This document shows positions 52,738 through 64,000 of a DNA stretch of 64,000 nucleotides, piece after piece. Position 1 is the first letter of the stretch. Each line of letters begins with the position of its first letter. This DNA is from Paenibacillus sp. J23TS9 (GTDB lineage Bacteria; Bacillota; Bacilli; Paenibacillales; Paenibacillaceae): contig NZ_BOSG01000001.1 of NCBI RefSeq assembly GCF_018403225.1, forward strand, positions 3,100,001 through 3,164,000. The letters are read 5' to 3'. A model generated the notes under the pieces. It worked only from the letters and a program-made list of their open reading frames with translations. It ran no database searches and was not told the origin of the DNA. Made by a program: the position numbers and the translations under genes.

Positions 52738-53847
52738 TTAGTGCTCCAAGGAAATGGGCTGTGCATCCGCTGCATCCACTTCTGTAATAATTACAGACAG
52801 CGAGCGAGCAAGGTCCATTTCATAAGGCGTATGCAAAGTTTGACCTTCCGCATCGCCGAAGATTCGAATGACAGGACGATGCGGCGTACTCCGATGGATT
52901 CTGGATACAACGCCTGTTTCGCCTGTGCTTAATTTTACGGTCAGTCCCGGCGGATAAATAACTACCCTGTCCCGGAACAACTCCAGCTTTGTTTGTTCAT
53001 ACAAAGTACCTGAACCCGCATACAGAACCTCAACGGCCTGATGCGGCAGCATGGCGGGTCTGTATACACGATGTGAGGTCATCGCATCATAGGAATCCGC
53101 GAGCGCTACCCACTGCGCGTACTCATGGATGTCGTTCCCTTGAATTCCACGCGGATATCCGCTCCCGTTCAGACGTTCATGATGCTGAAATGCACAGTGC
53201 GCGGCAAGAAGAGGGATGTTCGGCTCATCCTTTAATATCTTATAGCCGATATCCGTATGGGCCTGTATCATCCGAAACTCTTCATCCGTCAGCTTTTGCG
53301 GCTTGACCAGTACACGCTGCGGGATTTGTGTTTTTCCAATATCATGCAGCAGAGCCCCGAGTCCAAGCACCATCAGCTGCTCCTCCGTATATCCGTTGGC
53401 TATGCCGAGAACGAGTGTATACACGCATACATTCAGGGAATGCTTATACAAATATTGGTCCGCTGTATTCATATCCATTAGCAAAATCATGGATTCCTCC
53501 TGGGAGCTGACATCACTCAGGATGGATTCCATCACTTTGCTAAAATCTTTTCCCAGATGAAAATACCCCTTTGTCATCTTTGAAGTTTCAGACAGGCGCT
53601 GAAAATTCTTGCGAATATTCTGCAGGGCATTGCGGCGTGTTTCTTCTTGAAGCATTTCCGGAATATGTATACCTTCTGTCAACCCGTCTTCTATATAAAT
53701 ATAGCCGATATCCAGCTCAATGAGCCGCCGGATCAGCGTGGCTGTCAACTCAACACCATCGGCCAAAAGAATGACTCCCTCGTCACTGTATATCTTTTTG
53801 CCGATCCTCATTCCTTCCTGAAGCTTACGAACGGGTACCAAACGCAA
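52738..53847 (-). CDS. HD-GYP domain phosphodiesterase 1
   Basis: The 369-residue soluble protein has an N-terminal domain (about 1-110; LVPVRKLQEGMRIGKKIYSDEGVILLADGVELT) and an HD-GYP domain (about 130-300) with YKHSLNVCVYTLVLG, LLHDIGKTQIPQRVLVKP, HTDIGYKIL, HHERLNGSGYPRGIQGNDIHEYA and ALADSYDAMTS. HD-GYP enzymes usually hydrolyse cyclic di-GMP. Start is TTG 53847, behind AGGAGAGG with 7 nt spacing. A 9 bp stem-loop lies just upstream. A second HD-GYP gene of the same plan lies at 57253. Confidence 0.92.
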   Translation of the reverse strand: MRLVPVRKLQEGMRIGKKIYSDEGVILLADGVELTATLIRRLIELDIGYIYIEDGLTEGIHIPEMLQEETRRNALQNIRKNFQRLSETSKMTKGYFHLGKDFSKVMESILSDVSSQEESMILLMDMNTADQYLYKHSLNVCVYTLVLGIANGYTEEQLMVLGLGALLHDIGKTQIPQRVLVKPQKLTDEEFRMIQAHTDIGYKILKDEPNIPLLAAHCAFQHHERLNGSGYPRGIQGNDIHEYAQWVALADSYDAMTSHRVYRPAMLPHQAVEVLYAGSGTLYEQTKLELFRDRVVIYPPGLTVKLSTGETGVVSRIHRSTPHRPVIRIFGDAEGQTLHTPYEMDLARSLSVIITEVDAADAQPISLEH

Positions 53848-53867
53848 AGCATATCCTCTCCTGCCCT

Positions 53868-53904
53868 GAATAACGGACTATAGGCGGCCAAGGCGCCGTT
53901 ATTC
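53868..53904. repeat. Stem-loop upstream of HD-GYP gene 1
   Basis: GAATAACGG (53868-53876) and CCGTTATTC (53896-53904) form a perfect 9 bp stem with a 19 nt GC-rich loop. It is between uppP and the HD-GYP start (minus strand), only 7 bp from the ribosome site, and has no T run. It could control translation or be a weak terminator for uppP. Confidence 0.5.
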
Positions 53905-54011
53905 GCTTTAATCTGTATACTTTAAAACCATATACCACATTGTATAATTGATGATCAGATGCCAATACCGTTATTCCATGCTAGCCTTCCTTGGCCAGGC
54001 AAAAATCGGAA

Positions 54012-54839
54012 TTACCGCATAATGAAGAGCCAAAAAACGATGGCCAAAATGAACCGGTATACTGCAAAATGGGTAAGTCTTATTCTTTGGATCAATTTCA
54101 TAAATATAATCACGACAATATAAGCAACGACGAAAGCCAAAATGAATCCAATGGCAAACAATCCCAGCGTATCACTAGTCAAGTTTTTATAAGAATCCAG
54201 CATCTCATATCCTGAAGCTGCAACCATAATTGGAATGGCAATCAAAAATGAAAAATCCGCCGATGCCTTGTAGCTTGCTCCAGACAGCATTCCGCCGGAA
54301 ATGGTTGATCCTGAGCGTGAAAATCCTGGCCACAGTACGGAAAGAATTTGGTATATACCGATGAGAAAAACCTGCTTGTAGCTCAGATCATCCATGGTTT
54401 CGGCTGTAATTCTAGCTTTAGATTTATTAAACCATTCCGCAAAGATCATAAACACACCACCGGCTATCAATGCCCAAATAACAGTGCTTGCACTGAATAG
54501 GCTTTTGATAAAGTCCCTGGCGAAAAACGCAACAATGAGTGCAGGTGCGATACCAATGATGACATGCAGCAGATTCAGACGCTTGGTCGGAATGATACTG
54601 TTTGGTGCTGAATTGATCCTTTTGATACCCAATAAATCGAGTATGCGCCGCCAGTATACCAATGCGATTGCAAGAATCGCGCCTAGCTGAATGACCACCT
54701 CGAAGGTTTTCATGGTCGGATCCTGGTCATTGTAGCCAAGCAGCTTTGATGTCAGAATCATATGACCGGTTGAAGAAACCGGAATAAATTCCGTAATTCC
54801 CTCCACTATCCCTAATATGACCGCCGTAATTGTATCCAT
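54012..54839 (-). CDS. uppP: Undecaprenyl-diphosphate phosphatase
   Basis: The 275-residue membrane protein of the BacA/UppP family has the first motif GIVEGITEFIPVSSTGHMIL and the second LWPGFSRSGSTISGGMLSG with the catalytic Arg and Ser, plus about eight membrane helices. It regenerates the carrier lipid undecaprenyl phosphate for peptidoglycan and teichoic acid synthesis and gives bacitracin resistance when abundant. Start has GGAGG. It follows the YunD-like gene by 21 bp. Confidence 0.96.
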   Translation of the reverse strand: MDTITAVILGIVEGITEFIPVSSTGHMILTSKLLGYNDQDPTMKTFEVVIQLGAILAIALVYWRRILDLLGIKRINSAPNSIIPTKRLNLLHVIIGIAPALIVAFFARDFIKSLFSASTVIWALIAGGVFMIFAEWFNKSKARITAETMDDLSYKQVFLIGIYQILSVLWPGFSRSGSTISGGMLSGASYKASADFSFLIAIPIMVAASGYEMLDSYKNLTSDTLGLFAIGFILAFVVAYIVVIIFMKLIQRIRLTHFAVYRFILAIVFWLFIMR

Positions 54840-54860
54840 TTCTTCCTCCCCCAGGAAATT

Positions 54861-56303
54861 TTAATGGGATATCTCCCATCTGCACTGCTCACTTTGGTCA
54901 AGACTTCCCGGATGCTGAAGCTCCAGGCGCAGCAGATCACGCAGAAAGTCAGGCAGCATAAACTTGGGACTTTGTCCCAAAGCAATACGCTCATAGCCAA
55001 TGCCAAAAGTGAACATGTCAAGCGTTCCAACCTCGTATTCTTGTTCGTCCTCCAGCGGCTCTCCCATGAATGAAATTTGGACAATCCTATCATAAGGGAT
55101 ACGGCCTACATCATACAAGACTTGCAAGCCATCAACCGCTAGATTTCCCAGGATTTCACCGCGGAAGCCAAAGCCCCTGATCTCACGGCTCCAGTATTCG
55201 GAGAGCAGGCTTTGCTCAAGGGAATGACGAATATCCTGCCCTTTTAGCTTGACGACACAGGCATTAATCGGTGACGGACACAACATGTGCAGCATTCCAG
55301 CTGAAATGCCTCCCTGCGGCAGCTCACCTAGAAGTTGTCCCGTGTTCACAATCGAGATATCGGTCTTCGTATATCTCCTTACGGCCTGCGCCAACAAGTT
55401 CCCAAACGGGGATTCCTCCGTATAACTCAGAGGTAGCGTTCGGTCCGTAACCGCTACGGTCTCGCTCAACGCCTCGGCGGCATGCATACGATGTCCTTCC
55501 AGTGCGCCGCTGACTATTTCATCCAGAATACTTGTATCTACGGGCATGCAGTTCCCCTCCGTGACACGGAAGCTCCCGTCAGATTGCTGCTCCATCCGTA
55601 TTTTACCGACATAGCTGCCAAACTTGCCTGCTGCGCAAACCGCCGTATTGCCAATCAGAAGCGGCTCTTCAAGCAGATGATGGGTATGGCCGCCCAGGAT
55701 TACATCAATGCCCTGAAGATGCTCTGCAAGCCGTTGATCGGTCGCAAGCCCGAGATGAGACAATACGATCACAATATCCACATGGGGACGAAGCTCTTCA
55801 ACTTCCCGTTTGATTGCAGCTTCCGGCTCTAATGCCATAAGGCCCAGCAGCTCATAGAATGCAGCAAACGGAGCTGTAGCCCCCGTGATACCAATTTTGA
55901 TCTTTCCTTTTTCGATGATCGTATGTTTCTTCATCCAATGCGGGGGAGTATCAGTAGCTTCCTCTATAATATTGCAGCATACCACCTGCGCCAGAAGCCC
56001 TGCATAAGCATTGCTCAGATCTTCAGGCGTCAGCGTTAGTCCTTCATTGTTGCCTATTGTAATCACGTCATAGCCGGTTAAATTCAAAATATCGACGTTA
56101 GCCCCGCCCATCGTACCTTCTGTTTCCATAGCCGTCCGATCCATGTGATCTCCGATATCCACCAGCAGCAGAGGACATTCACCTTCCGCATCTCGCTCGC
56201 TGGCAATCAGTGCTGCAATGGAACTCACCTTTTCAAAATGGCTGTGGATGTCATTTGTATGCAATATGGTAATGGATTTAGATTTAGGCTGGTTCCTCTG
56301 CAT
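54861..56303 (-). CDS. Metallophosphatase / 5'-nucleotidase family protein, YunD-like
   Basis: The 480-residue protein has a calcineurin-like phosphoesterase domain (TILHTNDIHSHFEKVSSIA; LLVDIGDHMDRTAMETEG; ITIGNNEGL; VLSHLGLATDQRLAEH; VILGGHTHHLLEEP) and a C-terminal 5'-nucleotidase domain (about 290-460; TGQLLGELPQGGISAGMLHMLCPSPINACVVKLKG). No signal peptide is visible, unlike secreted 5'-nucleotidases, which fits the cytoplasmic YunD type. Substrates may include nucleotides or nucleotide sugars; this is not certain. Ribosome site GGGAGG. Confidence 0.9.
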   Translation of the reverse strand: MQRNQPKSKSITILHTNDIHSHFEKVSSIAALIASERDAEGECPLLLVDIGDHMDRTAMETEGTMGGANVDILNLTGYDVITIGNNEGLTLTPEDLSNAYAGLLAQVVCCNIIEEATDTPPHWMKKHTIIEKGKIKIGITGATAPFAAFYELLGLMALEPEAAIKREVEELRPHVDIVIVLSHLGLATDQRLAEHLQGIDVILGGHTHHLLEEPLLIGNTAVCAAGKFGSYVGKIRMEQQSDGSFRVTEGNCMPVDTSILDEIVSGALEGHRMHAAEALSETVAVTDRTLPLSYTEESPFGNLLAQAVRRYTKTDISIVNTGQLLGELPQGGISAGMLHMLCPSPINACVVKLKGQDIRHSLEQSLLSEYWSREIRGFGFRGEILGNLAVDGLQVLYDVGRIPYDRIVQISFMGEPLEDEQEYEVGTLDMFTFGIGYERIALGQSPKFMLPDFLRDLLRLELQHPGSLDQSEQCRWEISH

Positions 56304-56436
56304 TGCTAAAGTCCTCCCTTTCTTCCCGGGTGCAATTGGGCCAAATCACAAGCTGGCCTCTAGGGCATAAGCATAACATTTTCAAGGCGGATATGGTATA
56401 TTGAAGAGACTAACATCCATGTTCGAGGTGAAAAAT

Positions 56437-57159
56437 ATGCTTCTTCGCATTCAATTATTCGCGGGTCTTGCAGAACGTTTGCAGACATCCGTTCTTTCCT
56501 ATTCGGTTCCAAAGTCTGAAATTACTGCTGATGAACTGAAAATAGCGCTGTCCATATCCTATCCGGAGGCTGCCTCGCAGATCTCCGTTTCTTTTGTAGC
56601 CGTAAATCAGGAGTATGCTCCAGGGGACTACCTTATTACGGAAAATGCAGAAATCGCCCTTATTCCTCCTGTTTCCGGAGGCGACGGACAAGCATCCGTC
56701 CATGTCCTGTCTGCGGACGGCCGCTACTGTATTACTGACCAGCCATTATCTATTGATGATGTGACGTCCAAAGTGCTGGATCCCAATCACGGAGCCACCC
56801 TCTCTTTCGTTGGTACCACTCGAGAAATGACAGGTGAACAGCGCACAGTGCATCTTGAATATGAAGCCTACATCCCCATGGCGCTTTCCCAATTAGAAGC
56901 TATCGGTAAAGATATTGATACCCGCTGGCCTGGCACCTTATGCGCGATTTCACACCGGATCGGTAAGGTGGACATTATGGAGACCAGCGTGATCATTGCG
57001 ATCTCTACAGGGCACCGTGATGATTGTTATGAAGCCAGCCGGTATGCCATTGAAAAGCTGAAACAATCCGTCCCGATTTGGAAAAAGGAGATTTGGGACG
57101 ATGGTTCGGAATGGAAGGGCCATCAAAAGGGGCCATGGGACCCAACTGTAAGGCTGTAG
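56437..57159 (+). CDS. Fused molybdopterin synthase, MoaD-MoaE
   Basis: The 240-residue protein has a ubiquitin-like MoaD domain at residues 1 to about 80, ending EIALIPPVSGG, and a MoaE domain from about 95 (LSFVGTTREMTGEQRTVHLEYEAYIPMALSQLEAIGKDI ... AISHRIGKVDIMETSVIIAISTGHRDDCYEASRYAIEKLKQSVPIWKKE). Molybdopterin synthase inserts sulfur from the MoaD C-terminal thiocarboxylate into precursor Z. Here the Gly-Gly is internal, followed by DGQASV. The protein must be cut after Gly-Gly, as proposed for the mycobacterial MoaX fusion, or work differently. ATG 56437 is chosen for its GAGGTGA site. No other moa, mob or moe gene is in the window. Confidence 0.9.
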   Translation: MLLRIQLFAGLAERLQTSVLSYSVPKSEITADELKIALSISYPEAASQISVSFVAVNQEYAPGDYLITENAEIALIPPVSGGDGQASVHVLSADGRYCITDQPLSIDDVTSKVLDPNHGATLSFVGTTREMTGEQRTVHLEYEAYIPMALSQLEAIGKDIDTRWPGTLCAISHRIGKVDIMETSVIIAISTGHRDDCYEASRYAIEKLKQSVPIWKKEIWDDGSEWKGHQKGPWDPTVRL

Positions 57160-57252
57160 CTCTGGGAATATTGGCATTGTCAATCCATTTTTTTCTTGAT
57201 ATGATAGTTGATAACAGATGTCGAATTTTGAAGAAATGGAGTGACTTATTGC

Positions 57253-58302
57253 TTGAAAGTGCATGTCACAGACTTAAAACCAGGCGACCGACTGCTGGCC
57301 GATACTTTTAATGAACTGGGTCTTCACGTTTTGCAAAAAGGAACGGAACTGAATGAAGTAGGGATCAGAAAGCTGATGCAGCACGGTGTGGACTATGCGG
57401 ACATTGAGCCTGCTGTTTATCAGCTTGAGATCACTAAGATTCACACACAGCAGCATGAGCTTTTACATAAAACCAAACCTTTCCTTGAGCAAGCCGTAGA
57501 CGGATTTGAGTCCATGTATTTGGAAGCGTTAGCAACCGGCCGCTTTAATGAAACCGTGGTAGACGATATCATGGAGCCCCTGGTCGATCAATTGAAGGAA
57601 CATAAAGACATTGTGTCTCTCATGCTCTGCATTGATCAGAATGATGATTATACATACAACCACTCGATGCAGGTGGGCATTCTATCCTATTACATTGCAT
57701 CCTGGCTTGGATTCTCCAAAGAGGAAGCCTACGAAGCAGGCAGAGCTGGCTATCTTCACGACATCGGCAAGTGTCAAATCCCGGGGAGCCTGTTAAACAA
57801 ACCAGGCAAGCTTACTCCAGAAGAGTTCGAAGAAATGAAACGACATACGATATACGGACATGACATCATCCGAGCCTCCACAATAGATTCCATCCCTGCA
57901 CTGGTTGCCCTGCAGCATCATGAACGTGATGACGGCAGCGGATATCCCCATGCAATCGACAAAAAGGAAATTCATCCATTCTCACGGATTACCGCCGTGG
58001 CTGATGTATTCAGCGCGATGAGCATGAACCGCGTTTATCAGTCCAAACAGGAATTACTCACAGTCATGCGTGAACTGCACAGTATGAGCTTCGGCAAGCT
58101 GAGCGCCAATGCAACCCAGGCATTTATTCGCCACATGTTGCCTAACTTCATCGGCAAACATGTAATTCTCTCAACTGGAGAAACAGGCACCATTGTTATG
58201 ACCAACCCGGCCGACTTCTTTCGTCCATTAGTCAAAACGGAAGACCGCTTTGTCGACCTGTCTTCCGAAGCAAACATTGGTATTGAGCAGATCTTTTTAT
58301 AA
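57253..58302 (+). CDS. HD-GYP domain phosphodiesterase 2
   Basis: The 349-residue protein has the plan of the gene at 52738. An N-terminal domain (about 1-110; VHVTDLKPGDRLLADTFNELGLHVLQKGTEL) is followed by HD-GYP (about 125-300) with YNHSMQVGILSYYIA, YLHDIGKCQIPGSLLNKP, HTIYGHDII, HHERDDGSGYPHAIDKKEIHPFS and AVADVFSAMS. It probably hydrolyses cyclic di-GMP. TTG 57253 is chosen because GGAGTGA lies 8 nt upstream and the domain begins there; GTG 57241 is part of that ribosome site. It ends in a good terminator. Confidence 0.92.
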   Translation: MKVHVTDLKPGDRLLADTFNELGLHVLQKGTELNEVGIRKLMQHGVDYADIEPAVYQLEITKIHTQQHELLHKTKPFLEQAVDGFESMYLEALATGRFNETVVDDIMEPLVDQLKEHKDIVSLMLCIDQNDDYTYNHSMQVGILSYYIASWLGFSKEEAYEAGRAGYLHDIGKCQIPGSLLNKPGKLTPEEFEEMKRHTIYGHDIIRASTIDSIPALVALQHHERDDGSGYPHAIDKKEIHPFSRITAVADVFSAMSMNRVYQSKQELLTVMRELHSMSFGKLSANATQAFIRHMLPNFIGKHVILSTGETGTIVMTNPADFFRPLVKTEDRFVDLSSEANIGIEQIFL

Positions 58303-58390
58303 TTTTATCGTTTTCTAATGACATATCCCGGTTGATTTGACCAGATATCGATATCTTGAATGATGTGAATAAATATGGTTATAAAACACG

Positions 58391-58436
58391 AAACGACCGA
58401 CTTCTGGTAGATATACCGGGAAGCGGTCGTTTTTTG
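58391..58436. terminator. Terminator of HD-GYP gene 2
   Basis: AAACGACCG pairs with CGGTCGTTT around an inner CTTCTGG/CCGGGAAG stem, followed by TTTTTTG on the plus strand. It may also serve the minus-strand suf operon, which ends at 58550. Confidence 0.85.
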
Positions 58437-58549
58437 TCGAATAAAAAACGCGTCCGTGCGACTAGTACACCGGAGTGCATGAGCCGCAACAGACACGTAT
58501 TTGCAAGGTTAAGCTCTTGAAGGAATCCGGAAACCTAATATAACTAAGG

Positions 58550-59947
58550 TTAACCGATACTTCCTTCCATTTCGAATTTGATCAAGCGGTTCATTTCTAC
58601 CGCATATTCCATCGGCAGTTCTTTCGTGAACGGCTCGATGAAGCCCATAACGATCATTTGCGTTGCTTCCGCTTCGCTCAAACCACGGCTCATGAGGTAG
58701 AACAGTTGATCCTCGGATACTTTCGAAACCGTTGCTTCGTGTTCAAGAACGATGTTGTCATTCTTGATCTCGTTGTAAGGAATGGTATCCGAAGTGGATT
58801 CATTATCAAGAATCAGCGTATCGCATTTAATGTTGGCTTTCGCGCCTTCCGCATTGCGTCCGAAGGAAGCCAGACCGCGGTATGTTACTTTACCGCCATG
58901 CTTACTGATAGATTTCGAAACGATCGTTGAAGTTGTATCTGGTGCCAGGTGGATCATTTTCGCACCGGCATCCTGATGCTGGCCTTTACCTGCAACTGCG
59001 ATCGACAATACCATGCCTTTCGCGCCGCGTCCTTTGAGCAGGACCGCAGGATATTTCATGGTCAGCTTGGAGCCGATGTTACCGTCAACCCACTCCATGG
59101 TTGCATTTTCTTCGGCAACGGCACGTTTGGTCACGAGATTGTAAATGTTAGGTGCCCAGTTTTGGATCGTTGTATAACGAACGCGTGCATCCTTTTTACA
59201 AATGATCTCAACAACCGCGCTGTGCAGCGAGTTCGTGCTGTAAATCGGAGCGGTACAGCCCTCAACATAGTGAACGAAGCTGCCTTCGTCTGCAATGATG
59301 AGTGTACGTTCGAATTGTCCCATGTTCTCGGAGTTAATCCGGAAATAGGCTTGCAGCGGAATTTCGCATTTCACGCCTTTAGGAACATAGATAAAGCTTC
59401 CTCCGGACCAAACTGCACTGTTCAGAGCTGCGAATTTGTTATCGGATGGCGGAACCACCGTCGCAAAATACTCTCTCAAAATTTCAGGATGCTCTCTGAG
59501 CGCCGTGTCGGTATCCGTAAAGATAACGCCTTGGTCCTCAAGATCCTTTTGCATATTATGATATACAACTTCGGACTCGTACTGAGCAGATACACCAGCG
59601 AGGAACTTTTGCTCCGCTTCCGGAATACCAAGCTTATCAAAGGTTTCTTTGATTTCGGAAGGAACCTCTTCCCAAGTCTTACCTTGCTTCTCAGAAGGTC
59701 TTACGTAGTACTGGATATCGTTAAAGTCCAGCTCGTCGAGATCGCCGCCCCATTTAGGCATTGGCATTTTCTCGAATTGCTCCAGAGACTTCAACCGGAA
59801 TTCCAACATCCATTCCGGTTCGTTTTTGATTTTGGAAATTTCGGTGACAATTTCACGGGTCAAACCTTTGCCCGTTTGGAAAACCGCTTTGTGTTCGTCG
59901 CGGAACCCGTATTTGTATTCTTCAATATCAGGAGCCTTTTTAGCCAT
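58550..59947 (-). CDS. sufB: Fe-S cluster assembly protein SufB
   Basis: The 465-residue protein of the SufB beta-helix family has [96 protein letters not shown] and [23 protein letters not shown]. It forms the SufBCD scaffold on which clusters are built. ATG 59947 (GGGAGG 9 nt upstream) is chosen over the frame start at 59968. It is the last gene of sufCDSUB. Confidence 0.97.
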   Translation of the reverse strand: MAKKAPDIEEYKYGFRDEHKAVFQTGKGLTREIVTEISKIKNEPEWMLEFRLKSLEQFEKMPMPKWGGDLDELDFNDIQYYVRPSEKQGKTWEEVPSEIKETFDKLGIPEAEQKFLAGVSAQYESEVVYHNMQKDLEDQGVIFTDTDTALREHPEILREYFATVVPPSDNKFAALNSAVWSGGSFIYVPKGVKCEIPLQAYFRINSENMGQFERTLIIADEGSFVHYVEGCTAPIYSTNSLHSAVVEIICKKDARVRYTTIQNWAPNIYNLVTKRAVAEENATMEWVDGNIGSKLTMKYPAVLLKGRGAKGMVLSIAVAGKGQHQDAGAKMIHLAPDTTSTIVSKSISKHGGKVTYRGLASFGRNAEGAKANIKCDTLILDNESTSDTIPYNEIKNDNIVLEHEATVSKVSEDQLFYLMSRGLSEAEATQMIVMGFIEPFTKELPMEYAVEMNRLIKFEMEGSIG

Positions 59948-59964
59948 GGGTTTGAACCTCCCTA

Positions 59965-60398
59965 TCATTTATGATTATGCTGATCCTCGTCAATTCCTTT
60001 CCGCAGTGCATTCCACGCCAAGGTGGCGCATTTGATGCGGGCAGGGAACTTGTTAACTCCGGACAGAGCTTCAATATCCTCGTAATCGTCAAATTGGACG
60101 TCTTCACCTTGCATCAGCGAGGAGAAACGGGTTGCCATATCCTGTGCTTCCTCAACCGTCTTGCCTTTAATGGCTTCGGTCATCATTGAAGCGGAAGACA
60201 TGCTGATGGAGCAGCCCTCACCAGTATATTTGGCATCCTGTACGATTCCATTATCCACCTTGAGCTGCAGCGATATCTTGTCGCCGCAGGTCGGATTGTT
60301 CAGATCCACCGTAACGGTTCCGTCTTCGAATTTACCCCGGTTGCGCGGATTTTTGTAATGATCCATAATCACGCGCCGGTACAAGTCATCAAGTTGCA

Positions 60399-60399
<1 letters not shown>
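59965..60399 (-). CDS. sufU: Zinc-dependent sulfurtransferase SufU
   Basis: This 144-residue IscU-like protein has the three Cys ligands in [26 protein letters not shown] and [11 protein letters not shown], and the Gly/Lys insertion typical of SufU ([12 protein letters not shown]...[24 protein letters not shown]). In Firmicutes SufU holds zinc and carries sulfur from SufS to SufBCD. Its ATG overlaps the sufS stop (TAATG). Confidence 0.96.
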
Positions 60400-62911
<2,512 letters not shown>

Positions 62912-62934
62912 AATGTTTTCCTCCTTCCGTTTTT

Positions 62935-63717
62935 TTACGCTTCTTGACCTACAGTCTCATCTTCAATGCCAAGCTCTTCTTTAACCCAGTCATAACCTTC
63001 TGCTTCCAGACGTTCAGCAAGCTCAGGACCACCGGATTTAACGATACGGCCCTGCATCATTACATGGACGAAGTCCGGTTTAACGTAGTTAAGCAGGCGC
63101 TGATAGTGGGTAATAATAAGGAACCCGCGATCCTCGCTACGCATTGTGTTTACGCCGTTGGCAACGATTTTGAGAGCATCGATGTCCAGACCGGAGTCGA
63201 TTTCATCCAATACTACGATGTTGGGTTCAATCATCATCATTTGCAAAATTTCATTCCGTTTTTTCTCACCGCCGGAGAAGCCCTCGTTCAAATAACGGTG
63301 TGCAAATTCGGGATTCATGTCCAGTTCTTTCATTTTTGTTTCCATTTGACGAATAAAACGAATCAGGGAGATTTCCTGTCCTTCTTCGCGGCGGGCGTTG
63401 ATGGCGCTACGCATAAAGTCAGAGTTTGTCACGCCCGTGATCTCGCTTGGATACTGCATAGCGAGGAATAGACCTGCGCGAGCGCGCTCGTCGACAGCCA
63501 TTTCCAGAACGTCTTCTCCGTTCAACGTAACACTGCCTTCAGTTACTTCATATTTAGGATGACCCATAAGCGCTGAAGCGAGGGTACTTTTACCGGTACC
63601 GTTAGGTCCCATGATGGCGTGAATTTCTCCGCCTTTCATCTCCAAATTAATTCCTTTGAGAATTTCTTTGCCTTCAATTTCCGCCTTAAGTCCTTCAATG
63701 GTAAAGTGAGTAGCCAT
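62935..63717 (-). CDS. sufC: Fe-S cluster assembly ATPase SufC
   Basis: The 260-residue ABC-type ATPase has Walker A GPNGTGKSTLASALMG, AMQYPSEITGVTNSDFMRSAIN, signature GFSGGEKKRNEILQMMMIEP, Walker B NIVVLDEIDSGLDIDAL and switch His in IITHYQRLL, which is the SufC wording. It drives rearrangement of SufBD. It is the first gene of sufCDSUB; GGAGGG precedes the ATG. Confidence 0.97.
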   Translation of the reverse strand: MATHFTIEGLKAEIEGKEILKGINLEMKGGEIHAIMGPNGTGKSTLASALMGHPKYEVTEGSVTLNGEDVLEMAVDERARAGLFLAMQYPSEITGVTNSDFMRSAINARREEGQEISLIRFIRQMETKMKELDMNPEFAHRYLNEGFSGGEKKRNEILQMMMIEPNIVVLDEIDSGLDIDALKIVANGVNTMRSEDRGFLIITHYQRLLNYVKPDFVHVMMQGRIVKSGGPELAERLEAEGYDWVKEELGIEDETVGQEA

Positions 63718-63797
63718 ATACGTTATTCCCTCCGTTTTTTGATTTACCGAAATCAGAAAGTCTATTTAAACAGGGATGACCTACCCTGATTTCAAGC

Positions 63798-63881
63798 AAT
63801 CATAATTATCAATTTAAAATAAATCTAAATTGATTCTCATTGATTATCACTAATTCTATAATAAAGTCAGGCTCATATCAA
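63798..63881 (-). promoter_or_regulatory. suf promoter region with Fur-like palindromes
   Basis: On the minus strand TTGATA (63881-63876) is 17 bp from TAGAAT (63858-63853). Just downstream TGATAATCAATGAGAATCA (63849-63831) is a largely palindromic 19-mer like a Fur box, and a second TTGATAATTATGATT lies at 63812-63798. Iron control of suf would be sensible. The leader to sufC is about 130 nt. Confidence 0.45.
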
Positions 63882-63913
63882 CCGCCCCTGCTTGCAAGAA
63901 TTTAAATAAATGA

Positions 63914-63953
63914 AGAAAGCAGGCTCAGCTTACGAAAAGCCGAGTCTGCTTTA
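63914..63953. terminator. Terminator-like hairpin upstream of the suf promoter
   Basis: AAAGCAGGCTCAGC pairs with GCCGAGTCTGCTTT with two mismatches around an AAAA-containing loop. On the minus strand it is followed by CTTCATTTATTT, so it could end a gene entering from the right. Confidence 0.6.
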
Positions 63954-64000
63954 ATATGGGTACTCTCCTATTCCCATAACTGTCATGCTTGCTGAAACCT
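63951..64000 (-). CDS. Possible C-terminal end of a gene entering from the right
   Basis: On the minus strand one frame reads VSASMTVMGIGEYPY and stops at TAA (63953-63951), directly before the terminator-like hairpin. Only about 15 codons are inside the window, so the product cannot be recognised. Confidence 0.3.
   Translation of the reverse strand, partial: VSASMTVMGIGEYPY

Noticed and set aside
58949..59974. A 341-codon plus-strand frame opposite sufB
   Set aside because: It is a shadow of sufB with low-complexity Phe/Arg-rich content and no domain or ribosome site.

Overview
The window comes from a spore-forming Firmicute of the Paenibacillus type. It has moderate G+C, strong AGGAGG-type ribosome binding sites and frequent GTG or TTG starts. 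It carries many endospore genes: an alpha/beta SASP, ytaF, ytrH, ytrI, ytvI, cotJABC and YheC/YheD spore-coat ATP-grasp proteins. The core gene order resembles the Bacillus subtilis citZ-icd-mdh-phoPR-polA-mutM-ytaF-coaE-nrdR and dnaE-accDA-pyk regions, but with rearrangements.

Layout. 0-6 kb is accessory. It holds a truncated family 2 glycosidase behind a promoter that overlaps a perfect cre site, an ArsR-type regulator, a soluble PAS histidine kinase of the sporulation-kinase type, degenerate small ORFs upstream of that kinase, and an AT-rich pair (DUF4180 and a SUMF1-like protein) next to tRNA-Lys and tRNA-Ala. 6-25 kb, mostly minus strand, is housekeeping: nrdR, SASP, a lytic transglycosylase, coaE, ytaF, mutM, polA, a phosphate block (phoU, pstB, a CBS/chemoreceptor-like protein, phoP, phoR), an HD nucleotidase, an SDR, and mdh-icd-citZ. 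25-37 kb holds fxsA, a thioesterase, pyk, accA-accD, pgpA, dnaE, ytrHI, ytpI and ytoI. 38-44.6 kb is a plus-strand operon of five YheC/YheD-family ATP-grasp ligases plus one GNAT acetyltransferase. 44.6-58.3 kb holds a HAD phosphatase, cotJABC, ytvI, a CorC-type protein, a YfkAB radical SAM protein, an MMPL exporter behind an HD-GYP gene, uppP, a YunD-like phosphoesterase, a MoaD-MoaE fusion and a second HD-GYP protein. 58.5-63.7 kb is the sufCDSUB iron-sulfur operon.

How the parts work together. TTTACA-like hexamers 11 bp apart, the expected PhoP box pattern, sit upstream of pstB, upstream of the CBS/chemoreceptor-like gene and between phoR and phoP. This suggests one PhoP-controlled block that includes an unexpected signalling protein. 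The most unusual locus is the five-paralogue ATP-grasp/GNAT operon. It has a sigma-K-like promoter and looks like a late-sporulation amide-bond-forming pathway of unknown product. All functional statements rest on reading the translated sequences and on remembered family features; no database search was run.
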